Below, piece by piece: positions 12,143 through 14,964 of a stretch of 14,964 bases of DNA. Under the pieces are notes generated by a model, which was not told the DNA's origin, did not search any database, and worked only from the letters and a program-made list of their open reading frames with translations. Every line of letters begins with the position of its first letter. Positions within the stretch are counted from its first letter, which is position 1. Made by a program: the position numbers and the translations under genes. The stretch is from JBCCHY01 sp039028495 (lineage in GTDB: Bacteria; Patescibacteriota; Saccharimonadia; Saccharimonadales; VXPC01), in NCBI GenBank assembly GCA_039028495.1, contig JBCCHY010000024.1, forward strand, positions 1 through 14,964, written 5' to 3'.

Positions 12143-12326
12143 CTCCTAAACCCTCTGGCTTCGATCTGTTTTGGAATATTGTCGCGGAAGTTTGCTGGCG
12201 GCTGTGCATACGGCACTGCCCCGGCAAGAACCGTCAGACAATATATTCAAAAGAGCCGAAGAGACATCCTAGGCAAAAGCGGCTTTGCCAACTTTGGTCG
12301 AGGATGGTGGCCAGAGGGTTTAGGAG
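12143..12326 (+). ncRNA. Structured RNA candidate, copy B
   Basis: A perfect 17-bp inverted repeat, CTCCTAAACCCTCTGGC (12143-12159) with its complement at 12310-12326, encloses two arms. Arm one: TTTTGGA/T-T-CAAAA and ATATTGTC/GACAATAT (12169-12183 with 12237-12252, one bulged A at 12245), CGG/CCG (12185-12187, 12231-12233), TTGCTGG/CCGGCAA (12192-12198, 12221-12227), then GGC-t-GTGC-ATACG-GCAC-t-GCC (12200-12220). Arm two: CATCCT/AGGATG (12265-12270, 12301-12306) around GGCAAA/TTTGCC (12272-12277, 12284-12289). Four wobble pairs are G-U only on the plus strand. Copy A (6991-7170) has the same elements in the same order. The 3' end overlaps the stop codon of the gene at 12320-12571. No known RNA family was recognised, and no T-run terminator follows. 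Confidence 0.6.
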
Positions 12327-12571
12327 GGCCAGTAATAGGCGATGTTAAGGATAGCTCCAAGACTCCCCGCTATCAAAAGTGGCGACATAATCACATGTGC
12401 CTTGCGTACTGTTTCGCTTGGTTCGCGCAGGCGGGCAAACAACCCAACGCCCTTTTTATACGTTTTTTTGTAGCTTTCCATAATATAGTTTGAGTTCAGT
12501 AGTACGTGCAGCCCGACTACGCCTAGTAAAAATGACAGAACAATCCCCAGTAAACTCACAAACATAAGCAT
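12320..12571 (-). CDS. Small two-segment membrane protein
   Basis: An 83-residue protein with hydrophobic segments at about 2-25 and 61-77 joined by a basic loop (MESYKKTYKKGVGLFARLREP, about 31-51). No family was recognised. The ATG at 12571 follows an extended -10 box by 6 bases, so the message is probably leaderless; a second ATG is two codons in. Its promoter is back-to-back with that of the flavocytochrome gene, so the two may be co-regulated. The last two codons and TAA lie inside the right arm of the 17-bp inverted repeat of RNA copy B. A 104-codon plus-strand frame overlapping this gene (12179-12493) lacks a ribosome site and protein-like composition and is treated as a shadow. Confidence 0.65.
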   Translation of the reverse strand: MLMFVSLLGIVLSFLLGVVGLHVLLNSNYIMESYKKTYKKGVGLFARLREPSETVRKAHVIMSPLLIAGSLGAILNIAYYWPS

Positions 12572-12577
12572 GAACCT

Positions 12578-12586
12578 ATTCTATCA
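12578..12586 (-). promoter_or_regulatory. Leaderless extended -10 promoter
   Basis: Minus-strand TGA-TAGAAT (12586-12578) is followed by 6 bases and the ATG at 12571. No -35 box was found. Confidence 0.55.
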
Positions 12587-12600
12587 TGAGCGTGATCAGC

Positions 12601-12606
12601 TATACT
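12601..12606 (+). promoter_or_regulatory. -10 box of the flavocytochrome gene
   Basis: TATACT lies 9 bases before the ATG at 12616, slightly longer than the 6-8 bases at other leaderless starts here. No good -35 box is seen. Confidence 0.4.
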
Positions 12607-12615
12607 AGTAACAAC

Positions 12616-13899
12616 ATGCGTGAAACGACAAAGAAAAAACTGATACTGGTACTGATCGCTCTGGATTTTCTGCCATTTGTGATTCTGTCTTCTTTGCCAG
12701 AGGCGAACGTTGATAGCCTCGTCAGCTACTTTGCTTCAATCACAGGCTACGCAGCAGCAATACTATTTCTGTGGCAGATTGCCCTCGGCTCAAGGATCGT
12801 TACAAAACACATACTACGACTGAAAGACCAGGTATGGGCCAGAAATATCCACAAAAACATCGGTATCTACGCAATCGTACTCGTACTGCTTCATCCGGTG
12901 CTGATACTGGCAAAATACAACCAGGATATTTCGTGGGTATTTTTCGGTAGTCTCGATAGCAAGTTTGACCAGCATGTGGCAATGGGCCGTGGAGCGCTGT
13001 ATATCTTTTTGATCACGTGGCTGCTGAGCGCGCTGCTCAGATCAAAGATTGCATACAGACCCTGGAAATATATACACTATCTGACCTACCCGATGGTGCT
13101 AATAGTAATGCTCCATCCGATAGATATCGGGACCTTCTATTTCGGTTCAGGTCTAATCCGATGGTATTGGGGGCTGCTGCTAGTTGTGTTCGGTCTGATG
13201 ATGCTTGCACGTGTAGCTCAGCTATTCACTTTTGGGCAGAGACAATACACTCTGGCTACCAAGAAAAAGGTGTCCGACCAAACGTATCTGTATGCTTTCG
13301 AACCACAAACAAAGCCCATATCTTCTCGCCCTGGCCAGTACCTATATCTACGCACCGGATTCATAAGCGAAGAGCATCCGTTCTCGGTCGTGAGCAATGA
13401 CCCAAAGACAGGCAAGATCAGTATCGCTACAAAAGTATTCGGTCCATACACTCAGAAATTGACTACACTGAGCGTAGGCGACAGTGTCTATCTAGACGGT
13501 GCATACGGCACATTCACGTGCGAAATAGATAACAGGCCTACCGTGTTCATAGCAGGAGGCATAGGTATTACCCCATTTGTTCAGCACATACTCGGATCAA
13601 AACGCAGTGATATGTTCCTTTTCTACTGTAATCGTACGAGGCAAAATGTAACTTTTGGCGGAGCGCTCAAGAAAAAGCTCGGTAGCCGCCTGGTCCACAT
13701 ACTCAGCGAAGAAAAAGTCCGCGGCACACAGCACGGCTACATTAGCGCTGATACGATAGAGAAGAAACTGGGTAAAGATTTCAAGAATAGTCGCTACTTT
13801 ATCTGTGGGCCTCCTGCCATGATGAACTCATCTGTTGAAATACTCCGCAGCTCAGGTGTACCAGACTCACAAATACACACTGAAGAATTCAGCTTCTAA
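12616..13899 (+). CDS. Ferric-reductase-type flavocytochrome (haem, FAD, NAD(P)H)
   Basis: A membrane flavocytochrome of about 427 residues that should pass electrons from NAD(P)H through FAD and two haems across the membrane. The N-terminal half has about six membrane segments with histidine pairs spaced 14 and 13 residues apart (NIHKN and LLHPV; YIHYL and MLHPI), as in ferric reductase and NADPH oxidase families. The C-terminal half holds the FAD-binding HPFSVVSN, the nucleotide-binding GGIGITPF and the FICGPPAMM motif. The natural acceptor (iron, oxygen or a thiol carrier) cannot be told. The frame also has an ATG at 12586, but that start has no ribosome site and lies upstream of the TATACT box, so 12616 is preferred; this choice is not certain. 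It converges with the hydrolase gene across 42 bases. Confidence 0.85.
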   Translation: MRETTKKKLILVLIALDFLPFVILSSLPEANVDSLVSYFASITGYAAAILFLWQIALGSRIVTKHILRLKDQVWARNIHKNIGIYAIVLVLLHPVLILAKYNQDISWVFFGSLDSKFDQHVAMGRGALYIFLITWLLSALLRSKIAYRPWKYIHYLTYPMVLIVMLHPIDIGTFYFGSGLIRWYWGLLLVVFGLMMLARVAQLFTFGQRQYTLATKKKVSDQTYLYAFEPQTKPISSRPGQYLYLRTGFISEEHPFSVVSNDPKTGKISIATKVFGPYTQKLTTLSVGDSVYLDGAYGTFTCEIDNRPTVFIAGGIGITPFVQHILGSKRSDMFLFYCNRTRQNVTFGGALKKKLGSRLVHILSEEKVRGTQHGYISADTIEKKLGKDFKNSRYFICGPPAMMNSSVEILRSSGVPDSQIHTEEFSF

Positions 13900-13941
13900 G
13901 TATTTTGCAGCTTCTCCACACCATGTAAGCCCCTTAAAGAT

Positions 13942-14964
13942 TTATAGTAGGCTCTTAGCGGCCGCACTAAGCGCTAGGCCCATATTTGGATCACTGCCTG
14001 AATGGCCAGCGTTTTCTACAAGGTTAAAGGCTGACTGAACTCCCGCAGCTACTAGACCATCGTGCAGCTCTTCGCCATTAACCGCCCTAGTGTTCCAGTC
14101 CTGAGCGCCGCTCGTAACACGGACCCTTCTTGCCTCGTCTGCTAATGTGTGCAAGTTGTCTCGAACAAAGTTATCAGGTATGCCGAATTCTTCCGAAAAA
14201 ATCTTAAGAGCAATTGATGCCATACCGCGCAGATCACTAAGACCCATAAGAGTGCTCAGAGCATCGTAAAGCTCGGGTCCTGTATGATCAGCTATTTCAT
14301 CGCTGTTGAAATATTCGTATATAGCGCCCATACCCGACCCGTCAATATCTACGGGTTCTGACAGCTTGAACTGGTATAGAGCGAAAGCAGCTGCTGCGGA
14401 CCTGTCCTCTTCCGTACCGTCTGTAACAAGCCTGAGTAGCTCCGCAGTGTTATCTCTGTAGGTATGCAGATTCTCCCTACCCACGACTCTCTTTAGCCTG
14501 TCATATTCTATCGGTGCTTTTGTCTGTGCGGTCTCGTCAATTATTCTATCCATTTGCCTGCTGGAGCCGTCGATAATACCCCATAGATTCATGTTCCCTA
14601 CTCTGCGTGGATGCTTTATACCTGTGACGAGCGCTAAAAGCGAACCGTAAGAGCCTCCGAACACATCCGCCTGCTCAACCCCCAACATATCAAGGATCCC
14701 GATCCCGTCTTTTACACCATCTAGCATCGTGTTCTTCTGGAGAAAATGGAACGGATGGTTGTACCCATCAATTGTTGCATGAGTACTCAACCCAGCCCCC
14801 CTTTGATCGAAATATATGATCCTTCGGCCCTCGTTCAAGCGTTCAATATCTGCAGGACCTAGCGGGACTGCTGGGCCCCCGTGGAAAAGAAGTGTATCCT
14901 TGCCTTCTCCAGACATGGTGACGTCCAAGACATGACCTTCGCCTGTATCGTAGCTAAACTTTTC
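13942..14964 (-). CDS. Proline-iminopeptidase-like alpha/beta hydrolase, start outside window
   Basis: The minus-strand frame is open to the right edge, so the true N-terminus lies outside; the visible residues before the first motif (EKFSYDTGEG, then DVTMSGEG) fit the first strands of the family. Motifs: HGGPAVPLG (the oxyanion region, usually HGGPG), FDQRGAGLS (the classical DQRGxGxS), and the nucleophile GGSYGS with Ser near 14651. An aspartate in SGAQDWNT and a histidine in ENAGHSGSDP complete the triad. An all-helical cap lies between. At least 340 residues are visible, in the normal range. The family removes N-terminal proline from peptides, but related esterases and amidases share the motifs, so the substrate is not certain. 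No signal peptide can be judged. Confidence 0.85.
   Translation of the reverse strand, partial: EKFSYDTGEGHVLDVTMSGEGKDTLLFHGGPAVPLGPADIERLNEGRRIIYFDQRGAGLSTHATIDGYNHPFHFLQKNTMLDGVKDGIGILDMLGVEQADVFGGSYGSLLALVTGIKHPRRVGNMNLWGIIDGSSRQMDRIIDETAQTKAPIEYDRLKRVVGRENLHTYRDNTAELLRLVTDGTEEDRSAAAAFALYQFKLSEPVDIDGSGMGAIYEYFNSDEIADHTGPELYDALSTLMGLSDLRGMASIALKIFSEEFGIPDNFVRDNLHTLADEARRVRVTSGAQDWNTRAVNGEELHDGLVAAGVQSAFNLVENAGHSGSDPNMGLALSAAAKSLL

Noticed and set aside
12143..12326. Retron RNA (inverted repeats enclosing two arms) or a MITE with terminal repeats
   Set aside because: No reverse transcriptase gene is present. No target-site duplication flanks the repeats, and copy A is diverged with a different closing helix, which fits a conserved RNA better than a recent insertion.
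12179..12493. 104-codon plus-strand frame
   Set aside because: It has no ATG or ribosome site, overlaps the membrane protein gene on the other strand and most of the RNA fold, and its composition is not protein-like.

Overview
The window looks like part of a small, streamlined bacterial genome, most likely from the Patescibacteria (CPR), with Candidatus Saccharibacteria as the best guess. That placement is inference. It rests on densely packed short genes, many hypothetical proteins, a CDP-archaeol-synthase-like protein beside a CDP-alcohol phosphatidyltransferase, and many genes whose -10 box sits 6-9 bases before the start codon (leaderless mRNAs). No rRNA, tRNA, CRISPR array, transposase or phage gene was recognised.

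Layout. 1-2214 holds a partial minus-strand hypothetical gene, a plus-strand hypothetical gene with an in-frame TGA and an open continuation, a small zinc-peptidase-like gene and another hypothetical gene. 2275-2425 is a gene-free stretch with four successive hairpins. 2432-3333 is a minus-strand pair of envelope proteins. 3538-5943 is a tight plus-strand operon: tyrosyl-tRNA synthetase, CDP-alcohol phosphatidyltransferase and CarS-like CDP-lipid synthase. 5956-6853 is a minus-strand pair of membrane-anchored proteins that look like diverged tandem duplicates. After a gene-free stretch (6854-7166) come a DUF5661-like gene, an Ala/Gly-rich LEA-like protein with a clear terminator, and a hypothetical gene. 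8537-10915 is a minus-strand thiol-redox operon (ccdA, DUF3179, TlpA-like thioredoxin) with a membrane-anchored ectodomain protein upstream (10983-11891). 11908-12319 is a second gene-free stretch. 12320-13899 is a divergent pair: a small membrane protein and a ferric-reductase-type flavocytochrome. The window ends in a partial proline-iminopeptidase-like alpha/beta hydrolase.

The most unusual content is in the two gene-free stretches. Each holds an element of about 180 bases (6991-7170 and 12143-12326) that folds extensively, and the two are related to each other. They share TTTGGAAT, then exactly 33 bases later (start to start) TGTGCA-NNN-GGCACT, a long arm with the same single bulged A, a GGCAAA/TTTGCC hairpin, and a terminal GGGTTTA that pairs with an upstream CTAAACC. 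Wobble pairs favour a plus-strand RNA. In both copies GGGTTTA overlaps the TAA stop of the convergent minus-strand gene. I do not recognise the family and treat it as a candidate undescribed RNA.

How the genes may work together: CcdA would carry electrons across the membrane to the CxxC proteins outside (TlpA-like and possibly DUF3179), and the flavocytochrome could be a second trans-membrane electron route. The two lipid genes after tyrS suggest that the cell makes or remodels a CDP-activated lipid and attaches a polar head group.
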